From NCBI GenBank assembly GCA_013824685.1, contig PNOG01000017.1, positions 1 through 49,124 of the forward strand: a stretch of 49,124 nucleotides of DNA, in the 5' to 3' direction. The notes beneath the pieces are model-generated. The model saw only the letters and a program-made list of their open reading frames with translations. It was not told the DNA's origin and did no database searches. The translations under genes and the position numbers were made by a program. This stretch comes from Coprothermobacter sp. (lineage in GTDB: Bacteria > Caldisericota > Caldisericia > Cryosericales > Cryosericaceae). Below, piece by piece: positions 24,101 to 32,549 of this stretch (its first letter is position 1; every line of letters starts with the position of its first letter).

Positions 24101-25402
24101 GACCGTCGGGTGCTCGATACGAACGAGCCGGGCGTTTCCGATATCGACCCGTGTCAGGTAGCTGCCCAGCTTCCCTGCCGAGCCGTCTGCCCCCATGCGG
24201 ATGACGAACGCGTCCCAGTCTGATGTGTTTGTACGGTTGCTCGTGGCTGCCCAAGCCAAGCCCCCGTCGTCCATTGCGATGACGGCCCCAGGGCGACCAG
24301 CCGCAGTGAAGACCTCGCGGTCGACCGTCGACATCCAGGCAACATCTCCCCCGGCGGTCAACTTCATCGCGAGGCCATCATATCCGTAGTCCTCGTGTTC
24401 ACTGAACTCGGTCGTGGCCCCTACGAGGACAAGGCTGCCGTCAGAACCCACGTCGATGCCCTGCAGGCCGGCATCAGCGCTACCTTTCCTCAGCCCACCG
24501 ACCCATGTGGTCCACTGCACGGCTCCGCCCGTGTCCAACTTGATGACGTTTGTCCCAAAGCAACCTTGGGAGTAGCGCCACTGACACAGGACAAGGCCCG
24601 TGGATGTCATGATCATGTTTATCATCTGGCCATACGAAGACGTCGGCGTCGTAGTGTCTTCATAGGCGAGCGAGCGCTGGACCTTGCCATCCGCGCTCAG
24701 CCACAGCAGCCCGACTGTATGTGTCCCGTCCGTCTGGTCCGGCGACGTCGCACCGAGGAGGAATCCTCCGCCGGGAAGCGCGAGAACACGCGCACCGATG
24801 AATTGCTGCAAGGCATACGCCTTCGTCCAGATTGCCGTGCCGTCCGACTTCAGCCTACAGAGGAAAACGCGGTAATCGTACGTGACCCCGCAGGCGGCAA
24901 ACCCCCCGTCCGCAAGCTGCACTGCATCCGTGAAAGCGGTCACATGCCACGCGTCGGATGCCGTGTGGACCTGGTAGCTGTGTGCCCACCGGACCGTCCC
25001 GGAGTCGTTGAGCCGCACAAGCTCCTGCCCTCGGAAGACCAGCATCCCACTGGGGGTGCAGGTGATCGCCCTTATGATCTCGTCTGCATTGGTGCCACCA
25101 GTGCCGTAGGTGTTGCTCCACCGTACGTCGCCGTCGGGGCTCAGACGCGTGACGAACAGGCCTCCATCCAGCGTCCCTGTGACGGCGATGTCGCCGTCAG
25201 GCATCCGCAGGATCCCTTTGCCGAATGCGCCACCGTTGCCACCATAGGTCCGCGCCCAGGTCGACGTAGCGTCCAGCCGGGCAACGGGCGGCACCGCGGC
25301 GGCGGTCAGGACGAGAACCAGAAGCATACAGACGTTCCTGCGCCAGTTCAGGTTCCAGCGTGCGGAACATGTTCGCGGTGTTGCACTCCACAGGCTATGC
25401 AT
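21146..25402 (-). CDS. Giant surface protein: N-terminal propeller, Ig/FnIII-like domains, C-terminal membrane anchor
   Basis: The 1418-residue protein starts at an ATG preceded by GGTGGAG. A signal segment follows (CMLLVLVLTAAAVPPVA, residues 25-41). Residues about 45-440 contain delta-60/SBBP-like propeller repeats (TWARTYGGNGGAFGKGI, RWSNTYGTGGTNADEI, VAWMSTVDREVFTA). The middle (about 590-1090) is Gly/Ala/Ser-rich and unrecognised. A ZU5-like segment lies near 1135-1200 (YTLQPENGIFSKPASLSISY), then an Ig-like domain and an FnIII-like domain (about 1285-1370). A membrane helix (LLWLLVISFVALLALVFIIE) and a basic tail HRRRPP end the protein, so the bulk is probably exposed outside. It stands alone as a transcription unit. 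Function is unknown. Confidence 0.85.
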   Translation of the reverse strand: MHSLWSATPRTCSARWNLNWRRNVCMLLVLVLTAAAVPPVARLDATSTWARTYGGNGGAFGKGILRMPDGDIAVTGTLDGGLFVTRLSPDGDVRWSNTYGTGGTNADEIIRAITCTPSGMLVFRGQELVRLNDSGTVRWAHSYQVHTASDAWHVTAFTDAVQLADGGFAACGVTYDYRVFLCRLKSDGTAIWTKAYALQQFIGARVLALPGGGFLLGATSPDQTDGTHTVGLLWLSADGKVQRSLAYEDTTTPTSSYGQMINMIMTSTGLVLCQWRYSQGCFGTNVIKLDTGGAVQWTTWVGGLRKGSADAGLQGIDVGSDGSLVLVGATTEFSEHEDYGYDGLAMKLTAGGDVAWMSTVDREVFTAAGRPGAVIAMDDGGLAWAATSNRTNTSDWDAFVIRMGADGSAGKLGSYLTRVDIGNARLVRIEHPTVTSAASTRTSQTVTCDVGDMQVSPSDAGLAGTEVEGTALATLTLLPLYPADPITPSSIMQGGTMYRYYTVLDAEGKTVTGAELRYYGPFSNTARTATSDEHGEISFSFFVPRTAKVQHWDSTLTIDRVRVNGRRSVLSSAPDFATDVLPLSWSTNWMMGSGIAGKVGLGIGGGVFGAAQQGGGMVVTRTAGDPARDGDGSMSVTDSMSAEAAIGVQGDLGKVRFGTVQAKAADASAKATVGTFIDFATLFNQPSECSTTDKLMAALALLCGVSQVTSAGVTTIMGVAQSAIAAALSSDVEMEHITGGMSVGISGEVAGVALELAKSDKKTSSGASSVKSLSGVSIGKAGVGEKFLVSITGYPGVGEVSGKAAVQIGVSFSVLEALGYSVLGWSSADAVSAEVVVDPLNTSFERFVVTMSVPPDGRGESQETRLTVDRSVLGVATEAAIAQFMALAPTAASLSDQRLVIGKEFCGEILHSVVNAVSSVAIPYEHVVTQDKNPTSIEVGLGVNILGTEVDLAIKPTWGRYQSYPVERGLFVPVDKELRIGRMVKLESYPTSLFSAQVDSLSSVIVELLKVVGELLSKVWDIATGLLSSAADTILSTGADLGGELLGGATTVIGKGTSILLSPLGAAPGVWVVPVAATSTKRVTQIAAPSDGSGFSVGGIYTLQPENGIFSKPASLSISYTAGAVGVRDPETFGVYHYDLRTRSWTPVPAAHDKTARKLTAQISQLGGYCIGSDTLPPAFELLLPSGTPPVVTALLPQLTVACRDQGAGIVPSTFTASIDGNPVQADWSAAALQGTLTVVDPLAEGSHVLTVQATDGTGNKGSATFSLEVRPAPAPPVLRLEDVSKERVRLGLEAGTGGGRPTSFVLWRAEPAAGIVYHRMSTVKAGAGAFVDTNVRSGATYLYAATGLTSADAEGPMSEPLRVTLPSSPGSGDQSGTEGSRGMSLLWLLVISFVALLALVFIIEAWVTRHRRRPPAA

Positions 25403-25455
25403 ACTCCACCCCCTGCACCGATCTCGACGCTCAGACGCTGCCTCGTATTGCCAGC

Positions 25456-25484
25456 ATGCTAGCAGGAATGCCGGGGCGATACAA
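25456..25484 (-). promoter_or_regulatory. Possible promoter of the giant surface protein gene
   Basis: TTGTAT (25479-25484), a 17-bp spacer and TAGCAT (25456-25461) lie on the minus strand, about 55 bp before the ATG at 25402. Confidence 0.45.
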
Positions 25485-25520
25485 GAGCTCTCCGACGCGT
25501 GACGCCGGCGCGGCGCGCGC

Positions 25521-25526
25521 TATACT
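25521..25526 (+). promoter_or_regulatory. -10 box (TATACT) of the AlkZ-like unit
   Basis: TATACT is identical to the -10 boxes at 13855, 28172, 29840 and 46341. The -35 region is poor (GTGACG with 16-bp spacing). It lies 27 bases before the small leader ORF. Confidence 0.5.
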
Positions 25527-25552
25527 GGCGTGACAGCATCCTTGGAGGCGAG

Positions 25553-25627
25553 ATGACATATCCACAACCGTTGAGCGTTCGCAGCATGCATAGACCGATC
25601 CGTGTCCGGTTCTCTTCATCCCCATGA
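25553..25627 (+). CDS. 24-residue leader ORF coupled to the AlkZ-like gene
   Basis: ATG at 25553 is preceded by a strong GGAGG. The ORF encodes a 24-residue peptide beginning MTYPQPLSVRSMHRP. Its TGA overlaps the ATG of the next gene as ATGA. The downstream gene has no ribosome-binding site of its own (TCTTCATCCCC before its ATG), so its translation likely depends on ribosomes finishing this ORF. No known family is recognisable. Confidence 0.55.
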   Translation: MTYPQPLSVRSMHRPIRVRFSSSP

Positions 25628-26751
25628 AGCTAACAGCACTGCACATCACTGCGCGGCAAGCGGCCGACTTCGCCCTGGCACGGGGTGGCATCTCGCAGCC
25701 GTTCGACGAGCCGCTTGCGGCCGTCCGTGCCATGGTCGCCGTCCAGGCGCAGTATGCCGCATCCATCCCATTTGCGGTCCATGCCCGCTGCCCGTCGGCC
25801 CCGCGCGCGTGGGCCGACCGTGCGCTGGCTCACGACCGGTCGCTCGTCAAGACGTGGTGTCTTCGCGGCACCCTGCATACGCTGGCGACTGAGGACCTCG
25901 CCCTCATGGTCGGCTCATTTGGCGAACGGTATCACCTCGCAGTCGAGCGGGTGATGCTGCGCATGTGCGACATGGATACCGTCGCATGGCATCGCGTCGA
26001 GCAGGACGTCCTGCATGCGCTCGCAGGGGGACCACTGGACCGCACGGCGCTCCACGCAGCCGTCCCCCGACTCCGGGACGTACCGTGGTCAGGCTGGGGC
26101 GAAGACGTGAAAGGGCTTGCGTACCAGGGAGACCTTCTCATGGTTGGCAGCAAGGGCTCGAGGCCTGTCTTTGCCCGCCGTGACAACTGGCTGCCCGACC
26201 TGCACTTCCGTCCGCGCACGCGCATCAAGTCCCTCGAGGAGCTGCTGGTCCGCTATCTGCGGACGTTTGCCCCGGCGACCCTCAGCGACTTCGCCCACTG
26301 GACGGGCCTGCCTGTGGCCACGGTGCGCGACACCGCCACCCGGGCAGCCACACTCCTGGTGCCCGTGGCTGTCGAAGGCCGCAGCTCTCCCCTGCTGGCC
26401 CTGGCGGAGGACGCGGATGTCCTTCAGAAGCCTCTACCCGACGCTCCAGCAGTCACCTTCCTGCCCAAGTTTGACGCCATGCTTCTTGCCTGGAAAGATC
26501 CATCCCGCGTTCTCGACGGCGGAGATCGTGACGCCGTGTTCCGCCCGGCGGGTCAGATCGAAGCCGTCGTCCTTCTCCACGGACACGCGGCGGCAACCTG
26601 GCGTGTAAAGCAAGGGGCGAGCGCAATACACGTCACCGTCGCGCCCGTCCGGCACGTGAGCAGCGTTGCACGGCGGCAGGTCGAGGCCGCCTTCGAGCAT
26701 CTGGGCGCCTGGTCGGGCGCGCGCAGAACAGCGGTGTCCTGGCAGGACTGA
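25624..26751 (+). CDS. Winged-helix AlkZ/YcaQ-like DNA glycosylase family protein
   Basis: The 375-residue protein matches the HTH_42 (AlkZ-like) family. It starts with ALHITARQAADFALAR and carries VAVQAQYA, whose Gln41-x-Gln43 corresponds to the catalytic QxQ of AlkZ interstrand-crosslink and alkyl-purine glycosylases. LVKTWCLRGTLHTLATED (about residue 80) is a family hallmark. A WGEDVKGLAYQGDLL winged-helix region and a C-terminal FLPKFDAMLLAWKDPSR block follow. It would act in the cytoplasm on damaged DNA. The gene overlaps the leader ORF by 4 bases and ends 1 bp from the convergent UlaA-like gene. The substrate is unknown. Confidence 0.82.
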   Translation: MKLTALHITARQAADFALARGGISQPFDEPLAAVRAMVAVQAQYAASIPFAVHARCPSAPRAWADRALAHDRSLVKTWCLRGTLHTLATEDLALMVGSFGERYHLAVERVMLRMCDMDTVAWHRVEQDVLHALAGGPLDRTALHAAVPRLRDVPWSGWGEDVKGLAYQGDLLMVGSKGSRPVFARRDNWLPDLHFRPRTRIKSLEELLVRYLRTFAPATLSDFAHWTGLPVATVRDTATRAATLLVPVAVEGRSSPLLALAEDADVLQKPLPDAPAVTFLPKFDAMLLAWKDPSRVLDGGDRDAVFRPAGQIEAVVLLHGHAAATWRVKQGASAIHVTVAPVRHVSSVARRQVEAAFEHLGAWSGARRTAVSWQD

Positions 26752-26752
26752 T

Positions 26753-28024
26753 TTAGTGGAACAGGCGCGCGATGTTCCCGACCACGACGCCGACCCACAG
26801 GAAATCGGCGTCGCTCCAGGTCGTGTTCAGCGTGCTCAGTTGTGGCCCGAGCAGCGGCAGCAACAGTGCGGGCAGGATGCTGATGATGACACCGTTGGCG
26901 AACCCGCCCAAGACCGCGCCCTTGCGTCCGCCCGTCGCATTGCCGAAGATGGCAGCCGTTGCACCGGTGAAGAAGTGCGGCACAAGGTTGGGGATGATGA
27001 TCGGCAGGCGCAGCGCCTGCAGGAGAACCATGCACAGAACACCGGCGGCCAGAGACGACAGGAACCCGATCATCATCGCCGTCGGCGCTTTTGGGAACGT
27101 GACAGCAACATCGAGTGCCGGTTTGGCGTTGGGGACGATCTTCTCGCCGATCCCCCGGAAGGCGGGTGTGATCTCGGCCAGGGTCATGTTGACGCCGATG
27201 ACGATGATGGCCATGCCGGCGGCGAATGTCATCGCCTGGACAAATGCAAAGACCAGCGGATGCTGGGTGACCCCCAGCGTATCCCGCACGAAGGTGGAGC
27301 CTGCTTTGAGCGTGACCACCATGAAGAGAACGGTCATGACTAGTCCCGAGGAGATCAGTGAATCACGCAGGAAGTCGAGCCCTTTGGGCAGCCTGATGTT
27401 CTCGGTCGACTGGTTCCTGTCGCCGAACCACTTGCCCAGCAGTCCAGCGACGATGTATGACAGCGACCCGAAATGACCGACGGCGACCTCGTCTCCTCCC
27501 ATCACCTGCCGCATGAACGGTTGAGCCAGTGCAGGCATCAGCGTCATGACCGTGCCCAGAAGAACGGAAGCCACCACCGTGACCCAGACCCCGGGTATGC
27601 CGGCTGCCGTCAGCACGGCGACCAGCAGGATAGCCATATAGAGTGTGTGATGACCGGTGAGAAAGATGTACTTCCACTTCGTCACACGCGCCAGAACAAC
27701 ATTGAACAGGAAACCGAAGATCATCACCCATCCCGGCTGCGAACCCAGAGCTTTGAGCGCGATTGCGATGACGGCTTCGTTGTTGGGCAGGACCCCACGG
27801 ATGTGAAACCCGAACTGCAGCATCTGCCCCAGATAGTTCAGTGAGCTGATGAGTGTGGCCGCGCCGACACCGAGCACCAAGAAGCCAACGATCGTCTTGA
27901 CAGTGCCCATCAGCACTTCACTGAACGATTTGTGCAGAACGACCAGGCCGACGAGTGCGACCATACTGACTAGCACCGCCGGCGTGCCCACAAAGTCCCT
28001 GATGAACGTGAATACTGACTGCAT
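26753..28024 (-). CDS. PTS IIC permease, ascorbate (UlaA/SgaT) family
   Basis: The 423-residue membrane protein begins [21 protein letters not shown] chose the ATG at 28024 because GGAGGAG lies immediately upstream; a GTG 15 bases earlier falls within that site. Family marks are [35 protein letters not shown] and [14 protein letters not shown], all typical of UlaA. About 10-12 hydrophobic segments are present. UlaA takes up L-ascorbate with UlaB (IIB) and UlaC (IIA), but neither is nearby and no sugar-phosphate catabolic gene is in the window. It may use distant partners or have been repurposed. Confidence 0.85.
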   Translation of the reverse strand: MQSVFTFIRDFVGTPAVLVSMVALVGLVVLHKSFSEVLMGTVKTIVGFLVLGVGAATLISSLNYLGQMLQFGFHIRGVLPNNEAVIAIALKALGSQPGWVMIFGFLFNVVLARVTKWKYIFLTGHHTLYMAILLVAVLTAAGIPGVWVTVVASVLLGTVMTLMPALAQPFMRQVMGGDEVAVGHFGSLSYIVAGLLGKWFGDRNQSTENIRLPKGLDFLRDSLISSGLVMTVLFMVVTLKAGSTFVRDTLGVTQHPLVFAFVQAMTFAAGMAIIVIGVNMTLAEITPAFRGIGEKIVPNAKPALDVAVTFPKAPTAMMIGFLSSLAAGVLCMVLLQALRLPIIIPNLVPHFFTGATAAIFGNATGGRKGAVLGGFANGVIISILPALLLPLLGPQLSTLNTTWSDADFLWVGVVVGNIARLFH

Positions 28025-28090
28025 ACCTGTCTCCTCCACCTGTCAACGTCTACAGATTGTCACCGATGTACCCTCGGGGCACAGACTCCT

Positions 28091-28118
28091 ATTGTACAAG
28101 TCCTGCCGCACTCGGCAA
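28091..28118 (-). promoter_or_regulatory. Promoter of the UlaA-like gene
   Basis: TTGCCG (28113-28118), 16 bp, TACAAT (28091-28096) on the minus strand, about 65 bp before the ATG. Confidence 0.55.
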
Positions 28119-28171
28119 CCCGTGCGCTTTCATGGGACGCGCAACCATGAAGCGATTTTTGTTGACTCCAC

Positions 28172-28177
28172 TATACT
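28172..28177 (+). promoter_or_regulatory. -10 box (TATACT) upstream of the RNB ribonuclease gene
   Basis: TATACT followed by GACAGC matches the sbcD promoter base for base over 12 positions. No -35 box is evident at 16-17 bp; a TTGACT four bases upstream is too close. Leader of about 40 nt to the ATG at 28225. Confidence 0.4.
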
Positions 28178-28224
28178 GACAGCAGGACTCAGGCAGAGTC
28201 TCACGCTGGAATGAAGGAGTTCCT

Positions 28225-29700
28225 ATGATGATCAACGAAACCAGACACCGCGCAATTCTACAGGGCATCGCTCACCGTGTGATGCTCGAGCGGGGACTGC
28301 TTCCTGACTTCTCGGCAGAGGTACTGGCCGAACTGGACAGGATCACGGCACCCGCTGTCTCGGAGGGTGCAGGCCTCCATGACCTCAGGAACCTTCTGTG
28401 GTCTTCCATCGACAATGATGACTCGCTCGACCTGGACCAGCTTACGGTCGCGGAAGCCATGCAGGATGGAACCACCAGGATTCTCGTCGCCGTGGTCGAC
28501 GTCGATGCTCTTGTCAAGGCCGGGTCCGCAATCGACGGCCACGCGCGCACCAACACGACGTCTGTGTACACCGCTGCAGAGAAGTTCGCCATGCTTCCCG
28601 ACAGGCTGTCAACCGACCTCACCTCTCTCAATCAGGATCAGGATCGCCTGGCCATCGTCGTCGACATGGTCGTCGGCGCAGACGGCACTCTCCGGGGATC
28701 CGATGTCTACCGGGCCGTCGTCCGCAGTCACGCCAAACTGGCGTATAACAGTCTCGCAGCATGGCTGGAGGGAACCGGACCGATGCCACAACCGGTCGCG
28801 GCCGTACCCGGCCTGGCCGAGAACCTGTCGCTTCAGGACAGGATTGCCCAGCGCCTGAAGAACCACCGCCATAACCTCGGTGCGCTCAGCCTGCAGACCA
28901 TCGAGGCAAGGCCGCTGTTCAAGGGCGATACAATCAGTAGTCTCCAAGTCAAGCAGAAGAACCGTGCCACTGAGCTCATCGAGGATTTCATGATCGCGGC
29001 CAACGGCGTCACGGTTCGCTTTCTCGCCGCCCACAAGTTCCCATCGATCCGCCGCGTGGTGCACACGCCCAAGCGCTGGGACCGCATCGTCGAAGTAGCC
29101 GCCGAGCATGGATTCGACCTTCCCCGCACTCCCAATTCAAAGGCGCTCGAGGACTTCCTGACCAGTGCGCAGGCGGCTGATCCGGTGACGTTCCCCGACC
29201 TGTCCCTCACGATCATCAAGCTCCTGGGGCCTGGCGAATATGCTGCAGAACTGCCAGGAGCGAATGCCGAGGGACACTTCGGCCTTGCTGTCCGGGACTA
29301 CACCCATTCGACCGCGCCCAACCGCAGGTACCCGGACCTCGTGACTCAGCGCCTGCTGAAGGCAGTGCTCGGCGGGAGGCGTGCATCATATGGCATCGAC
29401 GAGTTGACCGAACTGGCAGCCCACTGCACTGAGCAGGAAGATGCCGCCAATAAGGTGGAACGGCAGGTGGGCAAGTCTGCCGCGGCACTGCTCATCGGAT
29501 CCCGGATCGGCGAACGGTTCGACGCCATCGTGACTGGCGCTGCTGCCAAGGGAACGTGGGCGCGACTGCTCACCCTTCCGGTCGAAGGCAGGGTGGTCCA
29601 CGGCTTCAAAGGACTGGATGTCGGCCAGCGCACCCGGGTCCAGCTTCTCTCGGTAGATGTCGACAGGGGATTTATCGATTTCAAGAGGGTCCGTCGCTAG
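28225..29700 (+). CDS. RNB-domain 3'-5' exoribonuclease (RNase II/R superfamily, short form)
   Basis: The 491-residue protein is essentially an RNB domain with a short N-terminal part and a C-terminal S1-like barrel (about residues 415-490). The metal-binding block reads SSIDNDDSLDLDQL at residues about 60-73. It keeps the Asp residues equivalent to positions 201, 207 and 209 of E. coli RNase II, but has Gln where 210 is Asp; I recall this variant in the Deinococcus-type short RNB subfamily. TAPNRRYPDLVTQR matches the conserved RNB arginine motif. It lacks N-terminal cold-shock domains and is shorter than RNase II (~640). AAGGAG precedes tandem ATG codons, so the start could be 28225 or 28228. 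Likely role: RNA decay in the cytoplasm. Confidence 0.88.
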   Translation: MMINETRHRAILQGIAHRVMLERGLLPDFSAEVLAELDRITAPAVSEGAGLHDLRNLLWSSIDNDDSLDLDQLTVAEAMQDGTTRILVAVVDVDALVKAGSAIDGHARTNTTSVYTAAEKFAMLPDRLSTDLTSLNQDQDRLAIVVDMVVGADGTLRGSDVYRAVVRSHAKLAYNSLAAWLEGTGPMPQPVAAVPGLAENLSLQDRIAQRLKNHRHNLGALSLQTIEARPLFKGDTISSLQVKQKNRATELIEDFMIAANGVTVRFLAAHKFPSIRRVVHTPKRWDRIVEVAAEHGFDLPRTPNSKALEDFLTSAQAADPVTFPDLSLTIIKLLGPGEYAAELPGANAEGHFGLAVRDYTHSTAPNRRYPDLVTQRLLKAVLGGRRASYGIDELTELAAHCTEQEDAANKVERQVGKSAAALLIGSRIGERFDAIVTGAAAKGTWARLLTLPVEGRVVHGFKGLDVGQRTRVQLLSVDVDRGFIDFKRVRR

Positions 29701-29720
29701 AAACGGGAGTTGAGACATCA

Positions 29721-29762
29721 GCTGACGGATGACGGCCCGGCATCAGATTGTCGTCCGTCAGC
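29721..29762 (+). terminator. Stem-loop after the RNB gene
   Basis: GCTGACGGATGAC pairs with GTCGTCCGTCAGC (13-bp stem with one G-T pair, 16-base loop), starting 20 bases after the stop codon. There is no T-run, so termination is only probable. It ends 55 bp before the pyr promoter. Confidence 0.45.
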
Positions 29763-29817
29763 AGCGACTGTGCCCTCTTTCCGGCAAGACCGCCGCGTCA
29801 TCTGTGAAGGGAAGCGC

Positions 29818-29845
29818 TTGCACGCCAACACGACTTTCATATACT
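29818..29845 (+). promoter_or_regulatory. Promoter of the pyrimidine operon
   Basis: TTGCAC (29818-29823), 16 bp, TATACT (29840-29845). Transcription would begin near 29852, leaving a leader of about 39 nt to the pyrB ATG. That is too short for a PyrR-type attenuator, and no such hairpin is seen. Confidence 0.7.
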
Positions 29846-29890
29846 TTTCAAGGGTCACGTGCCCCGTTACTCAGACAATGGGGGAACAGT

Positions 29891-30847
29891 ATGCTCAAAG
29901 GCAGGCACCTGCTTGACCCGACGGACTTCAGTCCTGGGGAGCTCGACGAGATTTTCGACTTCGCTGACCAGATCATTCAATCTCCCGCTCAATTCAATCA
30001 TCTCTGTGACTCCTCCATTCTCGCAACACTCTTCTACGAACCCTCCACGCGTACCCGTTTCAGCTTTGAGGCTGCCATGCTCCGTCTTGGCGGCAACGTT
30101 GTCGGCTTCTCCGAACCCAGCTCAAGCTCAGTCGCCAAGGGCGAAAGCGTTGCCGACACCATCCGCACGGTGGCGTGCTACGCTGACATCATCGTCATGC
30201 GTCACCCCAAGGAGGGGGCACCGCGCATCGCCAGTCAGTATTCCCCCGTTCCCGTCATCAACGCGGGCGACGGCGGCCACCTGCACCCGACGCAAACGCT
30301 GACGGACCTCCTGACCATCCGCTCGGTGAAGCACCAGCTGACGGGGCTCACCATCGGCTGCTGCGGGGACCTCAAGTTCGGCCGCACTGTCCATTCTCTG
30401 CTCAAGGCCACCTCACGCTACCCGGGCAACCGGTTCGTGCTCATCTCCCCCAAAGAACTGCGCGTCCCCGACTACGTCACCGCAGACCTGGCCGCCAAAG
30501 GCACGGCGTACCAGGAGGTCGAACGCCTCGACGAGGTCATCGGCGACCTGGACATCCTGTACATGACCCGTGTCCAGAAGGAACGCTTCTTCAACGAAGA
30601 CGACTACGTCCGTCTCAAGGACGTCTACATTCTGAATGCCGAGAAGATGCGACTGGCCCGCAAGGACATGATCGTCATGCACCCGCTGCCGCGCGTCGGC
30701 GAGATCGCCTACGACATCGACGACGACCCGCGCGCCTACTACTTCAAGCAGGCGAAATTTGGCATGTATGTGCGCATGGCCCTGATTTCGAAACTGCTGG
30801 GGAAAGCACCCCTCACCTTGGACGAAAGGGCTCGGGGGGTGAGCTGA
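29891..30847 (+). CDS. pyrB: Aspartate carbamoyltransferase catalytic subunit
   Basis: This enzyme joins carbamoyl phosphate and aspartate, the committed step of pyrimidine synthesis. The start at 29891 ([18 protein letters not shown]) is preceded by GGGGAA; the frame is open further upstream, but that part overlaps the promoter. The 318-residue protein has the carbamoyl-phosphate motif Ser52-Thr-Arg-Thr-Arg56 ([12 protein letters not shown]) and the C-terminal HPLPRVGEI. The last ~14 residues ([14 protein letters not shown]) are encoded by palindromic element B and extend the usual ~305-residue enzyme. pyrI follows after one base, consistent with the class B holoenzyme. Confidence 0.97.
   Translation: MLKGRHLLDPTDFSPGELDEIFDFADQIIQSPAQFNHLCDSSILATLFYEPSTRTRFSFEAAMLRLGGNVVGFSEPSSSSVAKGESVADTIRTVACYADIIVMRHPKEGAPRIASQYSPVPVINAGDGGHLHPTQTLTDLLTIRSVKHQLTGLTIGCCGDLKFGRTVHSLLKATSRYPGNRFVLISPKELRVPDYVTADLAAKGTAYQEVERLDEVIGDLDILYMTRVQKERFFNEDDYVRLKDVYILNAEKMRLARKDMIVMHPLPRVGEIAYDIDDDPRAYYFKQAKFGMYVRMALISKLLGKAPLTLDERARGVS
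30805..30839 (+). repeat. Palindromic element B, at the pyrB 3' end
   Basis: AGCACCCCTCACC, the loop TTGGACGAAAG, then GGCTCGGGGGG, in the orientation opposite to copy A. It is read in the frame giving [11 protein letters not shown] and ends 6 bases before the pyrB stop codon. Confidence 0.85.
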
Positions 30848-30848
30848 G

Positions 30849-31280
30849 ATGTTGACCATCACGAGCATCAGGAATGGCATCGTCATCGACCACATCCGCG
30901 CAGGCCTCGGCATCCGTATGTTCTATCAGCTGGGTCTGGACAAGGCCGACTACTCGGTCGCCCTCATCATGAATGCGGCCAGTACACGCCTCGGGCGCAA
31001 GGATATCATCAAGATCGAGAACAACGTCGACTTTGATGTCACGATGCTGGCGCTCATCGACCCGAACGTCACCATCAACGTCATCGAAGACGAGCACATC
31101 GTGCGCAAGGTGAAGCCCGAGCTGCCGGAGCGGGTCGAGGACATCATCAAGTGCAAGAACCCGCGCTGCATCACGTCCGTCGAGAAGTACGTGCCGCACG
31201 TCTTCACGCTGGTGAACCGTGAACTCGGCCAGTACCGTTGCCAGTACTGCGACGAGATCTATACCGTCGGCCAGGACTGA
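30849..31280 (+). CDS. pyrI: Aspartate carbamoyltransferase regulatory subunit
   Basis: The 143-residue protein has the allosteric nucleotide-binding domain at residues 1-95 ([30 protein letters not shown]). The zinc domain follows with Cys102, Cys107, Cys131 and Cys134 ([20 protein letters not shown]). It binds PyrB trimers through the zinc domain and mediates nucleotide feedback. Its presence implies allosteric control of the pathway by CTP/UTP and ATP, as in enterobacterial and archaeal enzymes. Confidence 0.97.
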   Translation: MLTITSIRNGIVIDHIRAGLGIRMFYQLGLDKADYSVALIMNAASTRLGRKDIIKIENNVDFDVTMLALIDPNVTINVIEDEHIVRKVKPELPERVEDIIKCKNPRCITSVEKYVPHVFTLVNRELGQYRCQYCDEIYTVGQD

Positions 31281-31286
31281 GGGAAG

Positions 31287-32549
31287 ATGGTATCTGACAC
31301 CACATCGCTCCTGATACATGGGGCACGCGTGGTCAGAAGCACCCCTTGCCTTGGACAAAAGGGCTCGGGGGATTCCGTCCAGGACGGAGCAATGGACATC
31401 CTTGTCCGGGGTGGCGTCATCACCGCCGTCGAGAGGGGAATCTCCTCTGACGACGCCGCACTCGAAGCGGGCGGGCTCACGTGCCTGCCCGCTTTTTGCG
31501 ACCTGCACGCCCACTTCAGGGATCCCGGGTTGACGCACAAGGAAGACCTCACGAGTGGCAGCCGCGCGGCTGCGCATGGTGGCTATACGGCCGTCAACCT
31601 CATGGCGAACACAAAACCTGTCATCAGCAGCAGGCTGCAAGTGCAGGACGTGCTGAACCGCGCGGCCTCCATTGGCCTCGTCGACGTGCACCAGTGCGCA
31701 TCCATCACGCGCGACATGAACGGGCAAACGGTCGATCACCTCGAGACCCTGGGCCATGCTGTCCGCATCATCAGCGACGACGGCCGCGACGTCATGGACG
31801 CCCGGGTCATGCTGCAGGCGATGACAACCGCATCACACCTTGGTCTGACAGTCATGTGCCACTGCGAAGACATGAACCTCTCCGGCACTGACTATCGTCT
31901 GGCCGAAGACCTGATGACGCAGCGCAACATCGAGCTGGCGCGCGCGGCCGGCTGTCGTCTGCACATCGCACACGTCAGCACCGAGGGCTCCATGCGCGCC
32001 GTCATCGCAGCCAAGGAACGAGGGCAGGCGGTCACGTGTGAAGTCACCCCGCACCACCTGGCACTGACCAGCGCAACCAGTTACCGCGTGAACCCCCCGC
32101 TGCGGACACAGCAGGATGTGGACTTCCTGATCCGTGCCGTGGAACAAGGGTGGGTCGACGCCATCGCCACCGACCACGCACCCCACACGGCGGATGACAA
32201 AGCCGCCGGCGCTCCGGGTATGGTAGGTCTGGAAACGGCCTTCGGCGTCTGCTACACGACGCTGGTCCGCCCAGGGCACATCACGCTCGCACGGCTTACC
32301 GAACTCATGAGCAGAAATCCGGCACGCATCCTGGGCTTGAACAAGGGCTGCATCGCTCCCGGCTATGATGGAGACCTCGTGCTCGTCGACCTCAACACCC
32401 CGTGGACCGTCGACGCCATGACATTCGCGAGCAAGGGGCACAACACCCCATTCGACGGCCAGACGCTGGTCGGCCGCGTGATCATGACCATCCGGGCGGG
32501 GAGAATCGTTTACGATGATACCACATCAAACCAGGAGGTACGCCAATGA
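31287..32549 (+). CDS. pyrC: Dihydroorotase (class I type)
   Basis: This enzyme closes carbamoyl-aspartate to dihydroorotate. The 420-residue amidohydrolase has the metal-binding His74 and His76 (DLHAHFRDPG), HIAHVSTEGSMRA with a further His, CEVTPHHLALT, and the catalytic Asp in ATDHAPHTADD. Residues about 18-33 (STPCLGQKGSGD and neighbours) are foreign: palindromic element C splits the N-terminal beta region between GARVVR and DGAMDILVRGG. The reading frame is kept and no catalytic residue is touched. The stop overlaps the pyrF start. Confidence 0.95.
   Translation: MVSDTTSLLIHGARVVRSTPCLGQKGSGDSVQDGAMDILVRGGVITAVERGISSDDAALEAGGLTCLPAFCDLHAHFRDPGLTHKEDLTSGSRAAAHGGYTAVNLMANTKPVISSRLQVQDVLNRAASIGLVDVHQCASITRDMNGQTVDHLETLGHAVRIISDDGRDVMDARVMLQAMTTASHLGLTVMCHCEDMNLSGTDYRLAEDLMTQRNIELARAAGCRLHIAHVSTEGSMRAVIAAKERGQAVTCEVTPHHLALTSATSYRVNPPLRTQQDVDFLIRAVEQGWVDAIATDHAPHTADDKAAGAPGMVGLETAFGVCYTTLVRPGHITLARLTELMSRNPARILGLNKGCIAPGYDGDLVLVDLNTPWTVDAMTFASKGHNTPFDGQTLVGRVIMTIRAGRIVYDDTTSNQEVRQ
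31338..31371 (+). repeat. Palindromic element C, inside pyrC
   Basis: AGCACCCCTTGCC, the loop TTGGACAAAAG, then GGCTCGGGGG. It is translated as STPCLGQKGSGD, a different frame from copy B. It lies in a surface-exposed N-terminal strand region, judging from the family's usual GARVV-to-DILV spacing. Confidence 0.88.

Noticed and set aside
28162-28177. TTGACT as -35 box for the RNB gene
   Set aside because: It lies only 4 bp before TATACT, too close to act with that -10 box.
29852-29890. Possible PyrR attenuator or pyrimidine-sensing leader before pyrB
   Set aside because: The leader is about 39 nt with no terminator/antiterminator pair. Regulation through PyrI is the only control the sequence shows.
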